A DNA stretch of 64,000 nt from Charina bottae (taxonomy: Eukaryota > Chordata > Lepidosauria > Squamata > Charinaidae). Position numbers and translations under genes: made by a program. The first letter of the stretch is position 1. Every line of letters starts with the position of its first letter. This document shows positions 42,907 through 55,003 of the stretch, one piece after another. Under the pieces are notes generated by a model that had not been told where the DNA came from, did not search any database, and saw only the letters and a list, made by a program, of their open reading frames with translations. The stretch lies in assembly GCA_023362775.1 (NCBI GenBank), contig JALMGJ010000018.1:20131105-20195104 (forward strand), given 5' to 3'.

Positions 42907-45685
42907 AATTGGGCTTGTGCACATGGCCCTCCCAGACTTAAAATTAATGGATCAATAAATTAACACGTATTGGCTTAGCACCACCGTTCTGATGCCAGCC
43001 TGTCCTTGCCTTTGGCTTCGCTCACATCCAGTAATTAAACCGAGTCCAATGGTGAACTTGAGCTGTCTGGGAGTGAGCCACTGCATAACAGATCATGGAG
43101 CAAAGTTGTCACACTTAAGAGAGTTCAGCAATCCATTATGGGCCCTCGCCAAGCCACTGATGCATCTCTGAGAGCACCCTTTCAATATTACATGAAGGAA
43201 ATCAGCCAAGCACACCATATTAAAAAGCTGGTTTCCTGTTTTGCTGTAAGGCAGGCAGGCAGGCAGGCAAGTTTTCGCCCCAATCGATAGGCTAGTCCTC
43301 CTACTAAGGCAGACAACGTGGAGGCATGGAGAATGGCAACTAAAGCTCCTGTTTTGGCATCTGTAGATCCCACAACATCCTGCCCATCCTTGTAAGTAGA
43401 ACAGAGCCATGTGGTTAGTGGGGGCGCAGTGTAGCCAGTTGCACCCATGTTGCAATATGGTCACCTCCTAAGGCCCTGGTCTCCTGGACCTTTCCCTCCC
43501 AAGGTCGGAGAGCTCCAACTGTAGAGGAGGGGGATCTAATGACTCCCTGTCACCCTCCCACCAACTTAGGAGTAAATTTTTCTTGCTTCAGATGTTGTGA
43601 CATTGGGAAGGGGGGGGGGGGGAAAGGCGTGGCAAGGATGACAATTTGAGCCTCCTTGGCCTGGAGATAGTAGCCAACTGTTGGGCAGGGATCAATCATT
43701 TCCCTCCCATTCTTGCAATGATAGGAACCCTTTTCTTTCTCAAAGCTGTGAGAGAGGCTGAAAAGGCACAAATGCCTTTGTCTTCGCTCTCCCCTGCTAA
43801 CACCTCAGGGCTCCGATTTCAGAGAGAACAGGGAGGAAAAAACATCTAAGGCCTGGATGACTTACCAAAACACAGCAAGCATGCATTTTCCTTGTTTGAA
43901 CTATGGGCTTTCCTCCTTCAGTACAAAAAGCTGCATCAGCACAAAAAGCTGCATCAGTTAAATAACGGATTAGGTCAAAGTTGTGCAGACAGGTAGAATT
44001 TACTATTATTATTATTTCTTTGTTTTCAGTTTTTGTATATTTGCGACGAGTAAGCAACTTTTCTTCCAGTAGTCCTGCTGGTCTTGGTTACTCAGCCAAC
44101 AGTCCTGAGTTGAGTCCTGTGGCCCACTTGTCACCAGATGTCCAGGAACTCCAACACCTAGCGCGGCCCTTGTTGACCCAGGCGATGACCGATCCGGTAT
44201 AGGTTTCTGTAAGTTACGTCTCACGATATTGTTTATGGGAGAGACGCTCTTTGTGTGGCTCCTCTGATGAGTATGGATGAACCTCTGGCATAGCTCTCAT
44301 CTTCCTCAGAGCATGCAAGCCCACAACCACGTCAAGGTAGTGCCTCACTGGGGGTTTAGTAGTAGTAGTAGTAGTAGTAGTAGAGCTCTGGATTCCAACA
44401 GATGGAATCTGACCTGATGCAAAAGCCATACCCTGGAAGTATTAAAAAACACTCTGAGGCCACAGCTGAATCGTGCTTACATTCCTTTCACCCAAGATCC
44501 ATTCCCAAAGGCTTTTTTCATGACAGAGGGTATAATCTGGGGGCAGAAGAACTATTTTGTTTTGCTGGGAGTCGAAAACTCTTGCCAACTGACAAGTCAA
44601 AAGCAAGCTTAGCCATCTTCCAAGGATCTGGGCAACAACATTTGAGTCATTCCCCATCATTTCAAGAGACGCTTGTGCAAAAGAACACCCAAAACCTTCT
44701 TTGCCGTAGGTGCATCCCGGAGACTTGAGAGATAATTGTGTTTTTCCCTTTTCAGCTCCAACAGGATCCTCATTAAGCGTCCCCTCTCCTCACCTCTCAA
44801 CGACCCCTTCACAAGGCGCCTGGATGGGAGGCTGCCAAAGACCTGTCAGTCTCAAATTGGCTGTAGAAACCAGCAGTTCCTCTTAGTAGGTGTCAAAAGC
44901 GTACGCCCAATTAGAATACTATATATCTACTTGCAGATGGAGAAAGCAGCAGATGGCTATCAGAGGCTTCGAATAGGAGGGGGGGGGGAATTGCCTTTGC
45001 TTTCCCTCCGTTGCAATTAAATATTTTTCTGTTTGATCAGACATTCGAAGAAAGACGTAGGGATGTGGCTGGCCAACGAGACAGAAACAGTCTGCAGTCT
45101 TCTGGCACTGTTTCCATGGGTAGGGAATTGCGGGGGCATGGAAGTGCAATTTTGAGTTCTCGCTTTTCATGGTTTATGTCATTAATGATAAGATACAGGA
45201 AACCAGATCTATCTTACATTTTCTTCAAAGTCCTTTTTAGAAGGGTAGGAAGATAAGGAGAGTGAATGAAGAGAGGATAGCTAGAAATTAGGCACCATGA
45301 ACTTGGGAAAACTTATGCAGAGGCAATGTTAAACGATGGGCTACTTCAAGCCTCCTAGATGTTGGATGACAGCTTCTTCATTCTTGACTATTAGGCAATG
45401 TTGGTTAGGGAACAGAAGCCCGATATTCTTGGGACTATCCCAGGTTTCTCATCTCTGCAATACTCTCCATTTTTCAATACCTTCCCAATTGCTCTGTGGA
45501 ATCCTTTCTCAGATTGCTCGTCAAACTCTTCGGGAGCTCAGGGCTATAGCTCAAGGATAAAGTAGCAACTCTGTATGCAGAAGGTTTAATTTTCAGCCCT
45601 GCTGGATACCAAAAGCACAGAAATCACAACAGGGAAGAGTTGAATTATTACAGGTACGGAGACACAAGGAAGCATCCAAGGAGGT
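42907..45685. other. Intergenic, no recognised feature
   Basis: Contains small tracts: CAGG near 43250-43268, poly-G near 43612 and GTA at 44359-44384. No gene or mobile element is recognised. Short open frames on both strands have no family features. Confidence 0.5.
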
Positions 45686-45695
45686 TCCACAGACT

Positions 45696-46235
45696 TCTTT
45701 TTTTTACCCATTCAATTGTGTCCAATTCTCAGAGACTGCCTGGACCAGTCTCTGCAGTTTTCTTGCCAAGGTTTTTCAGAAGGGGGTTGCCATTGCCTCC
45801 TTCCTAGGGCTGAGAGACAGGGACTGGCTCAAGGTCGCCCAGCCAGCTTTCGTGCCTAAGGCGGGACTAGAACTCTCAGTCTCCTGGTTTGCCATTGGCT
45901 CCTTCCTAGGGCTGAGAGACAGGGACCGGCCCAAGGTCGCCCAGCCAGCTTTCGTGCCTAAGGCGGGACTAGAACTCTCAGTCTCCTGGTTTGCCATTGG
46001 CTCCTTCCTAGGGCTGAGAGACAGGGACCGGCCCAAGGTCGCCCAGCCAGCTTTCGTGCCTAAGGCGGGACTAGAACTCTCAGTCTCCTGGTTTGCCATT
46101 GGCTCCTTCCTAGGGCTGAGAGACAGGGACTGGTCCAAGGTCACCCAGCCGGCTTTGTGCCTAAGGCAGGACTAGAACTCCCGGTCTCCCGGTCTCTAGC
46201 CCAGCACCTTAACCACTAGACCAACCTGACTGTCC
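45696..46235 (-). mobile_element. SINE with RTE/Bov-B-like tail carrying a 102-bp internal tandem array
   Basis: On the minus strand a tRNA head (GGTTGGTCTAGTGGTTAAGG near 46225) precedes four tandem units; GCCATTG marks fall at 45789, 45891, 45993 and 46095, each exactly 102 bp apart. The element ends in the long tail 'gaaaaaccttggcaagaaaactgcag ... gagaattggacac', not the L2 tail. TCCACAGACT flanks it on both sides (45686-45695, 46236-46245), so the array lies inside one retroposed insertion. Confidence 0.88.
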
Positions 46236-46245
46236 TCCACAGACT

Positions 46246-47380
46246 ACCAAACCTCTTTTAACATTTCTCTTCTTGAGAGAAAGTGCTAGCAATCTCAGCA
46301 ATGAACCTGTGATATACTGTATTTCTTTCAGTTCCTCTCCCAAAGCTTTGTAATTATCGAGTGCTATAAAACTATTCACTGTAATTAGAGGCTAGGTCCT
46401 AGTTTGGGACTTTATCAGTTTAAAACTGCCAAGGCCTATTGTACTGTGCAGAAATATGCTTTTTTCATTCAAAGTTGGGCTGAAACGCATTTAGCAGTAG
46501 AATGTATTAACATGTCAAGCAACATCATTTAACAGACAGACATATTCAGAGCATTTTAGCAGTTCTTTGTTACACTACATCCTAATCAGATTTACCCTTC
46601 ATACATCTGTAAAATTGGCACACTCAACCAAGCAGTAGTCATCATGCTCAACTGTAGAATTATCTAGGTTTTTAATGAGTCTCTGGAGGGTTCCAACAAT
46701 GTATTTGGCTGCCAAGTTATGTTCAGCTGAACACTGCAGAGGAAAACAAAAAGAAAGGGAGAAAGATTTGAAATCTCTCCCGAATTTACCTTTCTTAAAC
46801 CTTTGTTCTTTCATCCTATCCTGGTCCTACCGGGAGAAGAACCATGAAGAACCAGAAGCCTCCTAAGATGGTGTCAAACACATTTTATGGAATAGTTGCT
46901 TTAACTGACACCATTTTCTACCAAGAATGAGATGTTAGTTGTATGTGTGGTAACTTCTTTTAGTGTTTAAACTTTGCATAGGAACATAGAAGGTTAACTT
47001 CCATTAGATCAGCCTATTTCTTATATACTCTGACTGACCTCCAAGGACATGTTTATTAAACAGAAGAGGGAGAAAGAGCCAGATTCTGGAGACTGAATAG
47101 GGAGCCACTCTAGATTAAAGTCCCAGGCACGTTCATAAATAGGTCCTTATGATATATCTGTAAATAAATGCATGTATTTAGGGGGTCTAAAACTTTTTTG
47201 TAGGTTCTTGTGAACTTTGTAGGCTTGAGTATTGTGCCCCATGAGTAATCCAGTCCTGCCTGAAACTTTCTGGATAGATAATTCACCACGCCACTCACCT
47301 AACTCACAGATATTTGCCGAGTTGCAATGATAACAATTGTTCACAGTCAAGCTGACTCTGAATGTATGAAGAAAATCAAC
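46246..47380. other. Intergenic, no recognised feature
   Basis: AT-rich sequence without a gene or repeat family that I recognise. Confidence 0.5.
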
Positions 47381-47382
47381 CT

Positions 47383-47454
47383 TCCTTCCTTCCTTCCTTC
47401 CTTCCTTCCTTCCTTCCTTCCTTCCTTCCTTCCTTCCTTCCTTCCTTCCTTCCT
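47383..47454. repeat. (TTCC)n microsatellite
   Basis: About 18 pure TTCC units, directly upstream of the SINE array. Confidence 0.95.
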
Positions 47455-47489
47455 AGTTGGCAGCTATATTCATGCATTGCAATTTGCTT

Positions 47490-47925
47490 CTCCTAGGAAG
47501 GAGCCAATGGCAAACCAGGAGACCGGGAGTTCTAGTCCCATCTTAGGCATGAAAGCCAGCTGGGTGACCTTGGGCCGGTCACTCACTCTCAGCCCTAGGA
47601 AGGAGCCAATGGGAAACCAGGAGACTGAGAGTTCTAGTCCCGCCCTAGGCATGAAAGCCGGCTGGGTGACCTTGGGCCGGTCACTCACTCTCAGCCCTAG
47701 GAAGGAGCCAACGGCAAACCAGGAGACTGAGAGTTCTAGTCCCGCCTTAGGCACGAAAGCCGGCTGGGTGACCTTGGGCCAGTCACTCACTCTCAGCCCA
47801 ACCCACCTCACAGGGTTGTTGTTGTGGGGAAAATAGGAGGAGGAAGGAGTATTAGGTATGTTCGCCGCCTTGAGTTATTTATAAAAATAATAAAGGCGGG
47901 ATAAAAATTAAATAAATAAATATAG
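47490..47925 (+). mobile_element. SINE array (102-bp units) with L2-type tail, head missing
   Basis: GAAGGAGCC marks at 47497, 47599 and 47701 give exact 102-bp spacing. The sequence then continues into the normal body and the L2-type tail (CGCCTTGAGTTATTTATAAA, then AAAGGCGGGATAAAAATTAA and AAATA). The tRNA head is absent: the copy starts inside the array at TCCTAGGAAGGAGCC. It is the third locus with the same unit and junction, here with the tail of the 31.2-kb copy, not the 45.7-kb copy. Confidence 0.85.
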
Positions 47926-49019
47926 CTAGGTTTATAATTAACACTAAGAAGTAGCAGAGTTGGAAGAGACCACTCTGCCTGAGAGGGCAAAGAGCAGACA
48001 AGATGAGACAAAGTGACCCACAGAGGACCTCTTTTGTGAGAATGTGAAGTAGATATCTATCTCTTGGTCCACCTAAACTTAGGTTGTCCCTGGGGATCTT
48101 CAACATGGGGCCCATGGCCAATTCCCTTTCTGCTAGCCAGATTCCATGCACCACCAGTCTTTTAACTTTTTAAAGAGCTTTTATTTTTTTTTAAAAAAGA
48201 GAGAGAAATGAAATAGGAAGCTTACCGCAACATCTTTGTTTACACAAATGCTTCTATACTTAATATAAAAATGGTGGGTGGCTGCAACCCAGGGCTGTTG
48301 TTGTTGTTGCTGTTTTTTTGAAGTATACTTGTCAGCCTTTCTAGTTAGATCAAGTTAAGGAACAGACTCCACAAGGATTATCAGAACTCTGTTGTTGCAA
48401 GGTATAAAAACAAAATCTTAAGAGCCCGACAGTTTCTCCCTCCCTCCCTCCCTCCCTCCCTCCCTCTTATACCCAAGAGGATCAAGATGGGGTAATCTTG
48501 ACTTTCTTTCTCATCCTCCTATCTTTCAAGGGTAAGCCGCTGTTAACATGATTGTCCTTGTGCCCCTTCTCCAAGGTCATCTCCAAACTCCTCTGCACAA
48601 AAACCTAAAGGTAAGGTGGGGTAGTAAAGATTCTGTGGTGGTGACCTCACCAGTTACCTTTCTGTTAAGAGGGTGTTCTCGGTCTAAGCCTGCCCACCAT
48701 GGCAGCCACGTTGTGAATGAGGTCCCAACAAGGTTCCAAAAGCCCAAATCTACCCACCAGCTCTAACCCAAAGTATGGAGACCTCTTTCACATACACTTT
48801 GTCTGGACTTGCATGGTATGTTTTAGCAAGCCAGATAAAGATGTAGCAGATGATTTTCTAGAACATGGGCAATGTTGCCTTGTTTAAATTTCTGTGTTTA
48901 GTGTATGATTTAGTAGGTTGTAGGAAACCAGGCCATTTGATTAGTAGTGGATCATTGTATTGTCTGGTGTTGGAGAAGACTCATGAGAATGCCAACGATA
49001 GCCAAGAAAACAAAAAAAA
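47926..49019. other. Intergenic, no recognised feature
   Basis: Contains a (CCCT)n tract at 48434-48466 and a GTT run near 48297-48310. No gene or repeat family is recognised. Confidence 0.5.
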
Positions 49020-49325
49020 TGGATCCTCAAATAAATCAATCCAGAGTTCTCACTCGAGGCACAAATGACCAGGCTCAAATGATTCTACTTCGGACACATT
49101 ATGTGAAGATCTAGCTCTCTGGGGAAGTCTATAATGCTGGGAAAAGTGGAAGGAAAGAGAAGAGGAGGACAACCAGCAGCAAGGGGGAGGGACTCAGTTA
49201 CAGTGGTGGTGGGTGCACCATTGGAAGACCTGAAAGACCAGGTTAGCAATAGATTGTTATGGAGAAAATCTATCTATGAAGCTGCTAAGAATCAATACCG
49301 ACTTGATGGCACATAATCAATTAAT
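49020..49325 (+). mobile_element. Degenerate LINE 3' fragment (RTE-like C-terminus)
   Basis: In frame, 'MLGKVEGKRRGGQPAARGRD', a spacer, 'LEDLKDQVSNR', and 'YEAAKNQYRLDGT' at the end before a stop follow the layout of the C-terminus of RTE/Bov-B-type proteins (LGK-EGKRRR..., L--L---V-DR-AW, K-RTRLD). It ends in an AATC-type tail. Family assignment is tentative. Confidence 0.5.
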
Positions 49326-49844
49326 CAATGTATTGTAACAACCCCTAACATGGGATAAATCAGTAACCAGGGATGGAATGTCAGTTGTTTTTGAGGAATG
49401 TAGATGTTCCCAGCCCTAACAGAAGATGATTGAACATTGTCATCGCAATGCATGTGTTTGCATGCTTGTATTTATCTCACCCTCCTTCATTCAGATTACA
49501 TTCCATCTTTGACATTTACAATAGATTGACATTCTTCCAACTCAATCTGAGAACAGAATGTGAGGAGACACTTAATGGGTACATCATGACATTGCAAATT
49601 TTTTAAAAGATCAAATGTCTATCTTTCTCTTTCCCCTCATCTCCATTCTCATTCCTTTTAATTGTATTGACTTCATCCCATTTCTGGGGCCCAAAAGGAG
49701 CTGTAAAGATAACAAACCTTCAGATCAAATACCTACTTTAGAAAACCAGGGTGAGACAACAGATAACCTCCATAAAGAGAGTAGGGGTTAAATAGAAGCA
49801 CAACAGCAGTGCATTCACAACCACACACACAAAAATCAGCTTGG

Positions 49845-50220
49845 GAGGCTTCGTACTAAGGGCTTGGACTAGGACAGGGGTGGGGAACCTTTTTTCTGCC
49901 AAGGGCCATTTGGATATTTATAACCGGGGACCAGGGGGGTGGGGGTGGGGTTTCTGGGATTTCCACAGACCGGGGTCCAGAGTTTGCGGCGGGAGCCAAT
50001 CACAAGCACTGGGGGGGCGGGGTTTGCAGGCAGGAACCAATCGTGTGGAAGGGGCGGGGTTTGTGGGCGGGAGCCCCGCGGGGCTTATACGGCCCACGGG
50101 CCTGACGTTGCCCACCCCTGGACTAGGAGAAGGGAGAACCAGGTTCAAGTTCACCCTTAGCCACAGACGCCCACTGGTGTGCTGAGCTAGTCACTGTCTC
50201 TCAGCAAAAAGTCCATAACG
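49845..50220 (+). mobile_element. tRNA-derived SINE split by a hAT element
   Basis: 'tcgtactaagggcttggactagga' before 49875 and 'gactaggagaagggagaaccaggttcaagttc' after 50120 are adjacent parts of a tRNA-like SINE head. Body text 'ctgagctagtcactgtctctcagc' follows. It is a diverged copy. Confidence 0.6.
49875..50120. mobile_element. hAT-type GC-rich non-autonomous element
   Basis: Starts CAGGGGTGGGGAACCTTTTT and ends GACGTTGCCCACCCCTG, inverted ends typical of a common hAT MITE group. It is flanked by a perfect 8-bp duplication GACTAGGA (49867-49874, 50121-50128). The interior is GC-rich with repeated 'gggaaccaatc' boxes (GGAGCCAATCACAAGC, GGAACCAATCGTGTGG). No transposase. Confidence 0.9.
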
Positions 50221-50259
50221 GGTTTCCAGTCACTAACAAATGTAGTCATTGCCTTTTCC

Positions 50260-50480
50260 CTAATCAGACAAGTTCATTTTGTCATCTCTGTAAATTCTGT
50301 CATCTTCACCAACCATTCCTCCATTGTGGGTATTTCAGAGTCTTTCCATCTTTGTGCATATAACAGTCTCGCTGCACTTACCATATACAAAAACCATCTT
50401 CCATAAGTATTTTCTAGTTGTTTGTCCATTAGTCCCAGCAAGAAAAGTTCTGGTTTCTGTCGTGGTTGATTTTTGGACAA
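50260..50480 (-). mobile_element. L1-type LINE, ORF2 C-terminal fragment
   Basis: The minus-strand frame reads ELFLLGLMDKQLENTYGRWF, then LYMVSAARLLYAQRWKDSEI and PTMEEWLVKMTEF. The 'A-AR-LYAQ-WK---IPT-EEW' pattern is the conserved extreme C-terminus of L1 ORF2 proteins. Only this end survives; adjoining sequence to 50663 stays open but is not recognisable. Confidence 0.8.
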
Positions 50481-50663
50481 AATCTGCCTCTGTAAAGAAA
50501 GGCCCACATAAACGTGTATATCTAAGGACAGAGAAGAATGAAGATAGCAACCGTTTTTCTTATCTGGAAGGTGCAGATGAGTAGAGAGAGAAGACGCATC
50601 CAATCGAGGTCCCAGATTTACTAGGGGTGGCTTGAAGAGGTTATCAGAAAGGGAAGCAATCAC

Positions 50664-51709
50664 ATCTTTTTGGCCTGTTACTATTTATATGCTTTGCACT
50701 ATCAAAAATAAGTTAACCCTCTGAAAAATAAACAATCTCTTTCACTCTCGAGCCATTTGTATTGGGACTGACAGAGGCATGTCTATCATTTTTGGAAAAA
50801 GGAGGGGGCAGTGCTTATAGCTTGTATTTAAAAGAGACAACTGTTTGTTTGTTTGTCTGTTTCCTGGTTTATTTTGAACCAGGAACAGGAACTAGCTTGC
50901 TTCTCGCTTGGTGCCATAGCTTCGGAAGGTTCCTCTGTTGTTGGCAATTTAATTTGGCTCCTTCAACATGTGGAAGAATTCAGGCATAACTAACCTCAAA
51001 TCTCACTCGGCCAACTCACATGAAATAATATAAGGAGGGGAAGGTTTGAGATTCTTTTTTTTTTTAAGAAAGATCCCCCCCAGCTCAAAATGTCTCAGTA
51101 ATTACAGTGTAGTGGCTTTATCTGGCACACATCCTGTAAGGCCATAAAAGTAAGCATGGCTGCATTTGTCAAGGAGCAAAAAAGGACTGTGGATAAACAG
51201 AAGCTTGAGAAGAAAAAAGGGGAGAAGGTGAAGAATGAAGACAGAAATAGAAGGAAAAACCTGTAGAGATGATTCTCAGAGCCAAAAGCAAAGAGAATAT
51301 AGAAAATAAAAGGAGAACAACTTTGGTCATGTTACTGGCATGCAATGAATAGAAATTTTAGGTTGAGTTCCTTTGTCATTTGGTTTATTCATTATTATCC
51401 CTGTTTGTCTTAATTAAGTCTATCAAAAGCACAGGTGGAACAGCCATTTAAGTAGACGTTATCTGTCTTTCCTCCTTGGAAAATAAATATTGCCAAGAAA
51501 TATCGGTCTTTTTCTGAACACTTTGTATTAGACACCAAACCACATAGTTCATGAGAGTGTGGTTGGCTTCAGGTAGAGAATCAGAAGACAGAAAGGGCAA
51601 AATGAGTGGGAGAAGGCTGTGTAACTAGGACAAATAGAATCCGGTTTGGTTGGGCAGAGGCAACAGCCCGTTCAGAGGCACCTCCATTTAAGTGGCATTA
51701 GACTTCTGG
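50664..51709. other. Intergenic, no recognised feature
   Basis: AT-rich unique-looking sequence with a GTTT run near 50841-50860 and a poly-T at 51055-51065. Confidence 0.5.
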
Positions 51710-51900
51710 AATCCATAACTTCTGTTTTGCAGGACTGGGAAGATCTAGGTTCAAATCTGTGCTCATCCATGGAATCCACAGTCTCCCCACTCAGCAGAAC
51801 TCAACCCACAGGGTGGTGTTTGTGGGAGTAAAATTACAGAAAATCATCTTTTCCAGAGTGTACCATGTGCCACCTTGAACATGCAAAGATGAAGAAGCAG
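51710..51900 (+). mobile_element. Degenerate SINE (tRNA/MIR-like) with L2-like tail
   Basis: 'actgggaagatctaggttcaaatctgtgctc' (B-box side), 'ctccccactcagcagaactcaacccacagggtggtgtttgtggg' and 'taccatgtgccaccttgaacatgcaaagatgaag' follow the SINE body and L2-like tail order. Old copy. Confidence 0.55.
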
Positions 51901-51907
51901 GAGATGA

Positions 51908-52015
51908 TGATGATGATGATGATGATGATGAGGAGGAGGAGGAGGAGGAGGAGGAGGAGGAGGAGGAGGAGGATGGATGGATGGATGGATGGATGGATGG
52001 ATGGATGGATGGATG

Positions 52016-52105
<90 letters not shown>

Positions 52106-52110
52106 GATAG
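51908..52110. repeat. Compound microsatellite (ATG)n(AGG)n(GGAT)n(GATA)n
   Basis: Four adjoining simple repeats: ATG (about 51908-51929), AGG (51930-51972), GGAT (51973-52017) and GATA (52018-52105, with two GATGATA interruptions). It grows from the 3' end of the SINE before it. Confidence 0.95.
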
Positions 52111-52119
52111 AGAAATGAT

Positions 52120-53920
52120 AGGGTTATGGTTAGGGTAATTATATATCAGATAGAATTGAAAACGGCTAACTTGCCCACTTTTTAATATTGCTGAATGATA
52201 CTTCATATAAAAGGAGACAGGCTATATATATTATTATTAACTTTTATGTTTTTCATTAAATGCTCATCAGCTCATAGAAAAAAAGACAATATCCAAAAGG
52301 AAAGTTAATGAAAAAGGTAGTTTTAATGAAGGAAGGAGGAGGAGGAGGAAGAGGAGAAATAGTTAGGCACATCAATCTCTTTATCTCAAGACAAGCCTAC
52401 TGTAGCTTTGTACTAGACTTAATTGGGTTTTAAATGAGATTCTGGAACATATAATAGGATATTCTGAGTGTTCTTTTTATATTATGGAAGTTCTGAACGT
52501 TTGCGTTATTAAGCACCAATACGCCATGTGTTAAAATTCAGAGAAGCAGTTCAACCATCTCCTCCCATCTCTTAGCAAAATCCACCATTTTTCTTTAATA
52601 TTCCATGGGGAACAGTTCCCTAGTTTTTGTCAATCAAAACTTCAGATGTGCTAGTCTAAAATAAAAAACATAGGGTAACAAATGAATACAATTTTGCCCA
52701 CAACAGAATCATAGTTTTTCTCTTGACTTTAGAAGTCAATGAAAAAATGGCAGCAGGAGGAGAGAAAAACCCTTGAGTATATTTATTGGCTTGGATATAA
52801 CAAAATGTTCTATGTAACCTGAAGAAGAACATTGTGAAATCAGATGAAGCATCCATTCCTTCCTGCATCTCATGGAGACCAATTAAAGGAGTCCAAAAAA
52901 AAAAAAATCCACAAACACAAATTCCAAAAGTTGGAAGCAGCCATTCTCTGACTTTGAGGGTGTATTAATTCTGTAAAGGTATCTTCTTCCTGACTTGTCT
53001 CTTAAGAGTCTAGACCCAGAGAGAGGCAACATTTGAGGGGCCACAACTCTGCTCCCAACAGTATTAGCTTCACCCAAAGGGCTAAGGGAAATTTGGGGCA
53101 TATTTTTCCATGTTATTGGAATGGTTAACCGTAGCTCTGAGAATGGAAAAATGAGGTTTTATGGAAGGCAAGTCCCTTTACCTCCTATCCTAAATTGGGA
53201 AGTATCTTGTGTAGATTATGGGAAAGAGGATTTAAGGATGGAGATGGAAATTATTTGCCTCCCAGAAATCCACCACTTCCTATCCAGCCCTTAATTTTGG
53301 AGAAAAGCAGCTTTGAACATGCATCCAGTTTTGGCAATGGGATCTTGGGATCTTGAGGAGACATGCAGTCTGCAGGCCACAGGTTGCTCATCTATAGTCT
53401 AGACCAACATTCTGCTTCCTTTACTGATCAAGCCAATACTTCTTAGAAGCTCACAAGCAAGTGTTGAAGGCAATAGACCTTCTCAGCTGACACTGTCCAA
53501 TGGATGTTCCACCAAGCAGAGCCTGGTCCAGAAGGAACATCTTCAGAAGATGAGTTACTGAGGTCCTGGCATGCTCAGTGGATCAAAAATCTGAACAGTG
53601 GAGGAAAACTATAGCTCTCAATAGTAAAAGCTCAGGAGATAGCACAGAGTGCTAGGACTTGTTCTACCTGAGGAGCCTACAACATCAGGAGATAAGGTAT
53701 ATCTTGATTGATCATACCTCTGATCCTGATTACCTTAACTGTAAATGGGCTTATAAAAGTTGTCTCATAGCTGCCAGCACAAATCCTTCTGTCTGGGAGC
53801 CTAACTTGAATGGAAGCATCTTGAACAAGATAGCCGCTAGTTCCGAACTCTTACTGATGCTCAGTGAAACTTTAGCCCCAGTACAGCCTTTCTTTTATCC
53901 AGCTCTTTGGCAAAAGCTTA
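52120..53920. other. Intergenic, no recognised feature
   Basis: AT-rich sequence. A 129-codon open frame at 53659-54048 has no recognisable domain. No clear repeat family. Confidence 0.45.
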
Positions 53921-53922
53921 AG

Positions 53923-54303
53923 TTAATTATACTCATTGAAAACCTGGGCTTCAGCAGTGTCTTGAGACTGAAAGTCCCTGTCTTGGCAGAAAGGACAGCA
54001 ACTGGCATTTGGTGGCTTATGGTCATTGGACATGAGCCTTCTGCCTAACAGCAGACATTGGCCGAGGCTAATCCCTTTTGAAAGGCATCTCAGTGAATCA
54101 TCACACCTTGTGGCAACAAACTCCCTAAAACGTTCAAGAATCCTGTCCAGAAGCATATACTTTTGTTTACTACAATAAAATGTCATGTATGGTATGAAGT
54201 TTATAGGACTCCTCATAGACAAATAACCAGTAAAAGAGAGAATCAGAACAGTGTTATGTCGGTGGCCAGCCAATCTTAAATGAGATACAAATGTTATCTC
54301 CAT
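53923..54303 (-). repeat. Possible LINE-derived remnant
   Basis: The minus-strand frame contains INFIPYMTFYCSKQKYMLLD followed by RILERFREF and a -LRCLSKG- segment. This layout (IRFHC-----LLDR-L-RF---...-YLL---) resembles the tail of CR1/L2-type LINE protein remnants in reptile genomes. It is open by chance or recent decay. Assignment is weak. Confidence 0.35.
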
Positions 54304-54688
54304 GGTAATTATATTTCAAGCTGCCCCCACAAATTCCATCTCTACCTTGGAATTGATTTGCCCACACATTCTGCTCAAAATAGACTCCCTTTTCATCAGC
54401 AGGGAATCTTTGCTAATTTCATGTTATTAGCATTCAGCTTCATTTGGATTCACCACAGTATCTGCCTGAGGTTTCAGAAGCAGACCAACGCACATATCAC
54501 AAAGGAAGCTAATTAAAAAAAACACCACCCTCTTCCTTCCCAGAGTAAATAGTGAATTGTATCTCCAGTGATATTTTCCCAGAAGGCAAACATTGCTCCA
54601 AGTGTATTGTCGAAGGCTTTCACGGCCGGAGTTCGATGGCTGTTGTGGGTCTTCCGGGCTGTGTGGCCGTGTTCTGGAAGTTGTGGTT

Positions 54689-54726
54689 CCTAACGTTTCG
54701 CCAGCATCTGTGGCCGGCATCTTCAG
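54689..54726 (-). ncRNA. Hammerhead-like motif, left arm
   Basis: On the minus strand: CTGAAGA, T, GCCGGC hairpin to GCTGGC (6 bp with one G-T pair, loop CACAGAT), GAAAC, GTTAGG. This follows the core order CUGANGA - stem II - GAAA with one extra base after CUGAAGA. Stem I is weak (CCT/AGG). Confidence 0.45.
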
Positions 54727-55003
54727 AGGGCAGGAGCACAGACAGAAGTGCTCTTTCTGTGCTCAGGTAGAATGGTCTATCATTCAGTCATTCATGTCAG
54801 TCAGTCCAACCACCAGGACATGGGAATACTTCTAACAATGAACATGCTAATCACGCTCAACAGCCACTCGTTAACATTTCAACACAACAAAAAACCCCAC
54901 CTAATCTCCTATAACTTAGCTCTATAAATAGAAAACAAACATTGCCAAACATTACCATTCTACCTGAGCACAGAAAGAGCACTTCTGTCTGTGCTCCTGC
55001 CCT

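Noticed and set aside
45776..46144. Repeat proteins with a 34-residue period on both strands (also 31402-31874 and 47470-47836)
   Set aside because: The 102-bp SINE unit equals 34 codons, so any open frame repeats. They are SINE arrays, not genes.
53659..54048. A 129-codon open frame on the + strand
   Set aside because: No recognisable domain, no splice or promoter context, and it overlaps a probable LINE remnant on the other strand.
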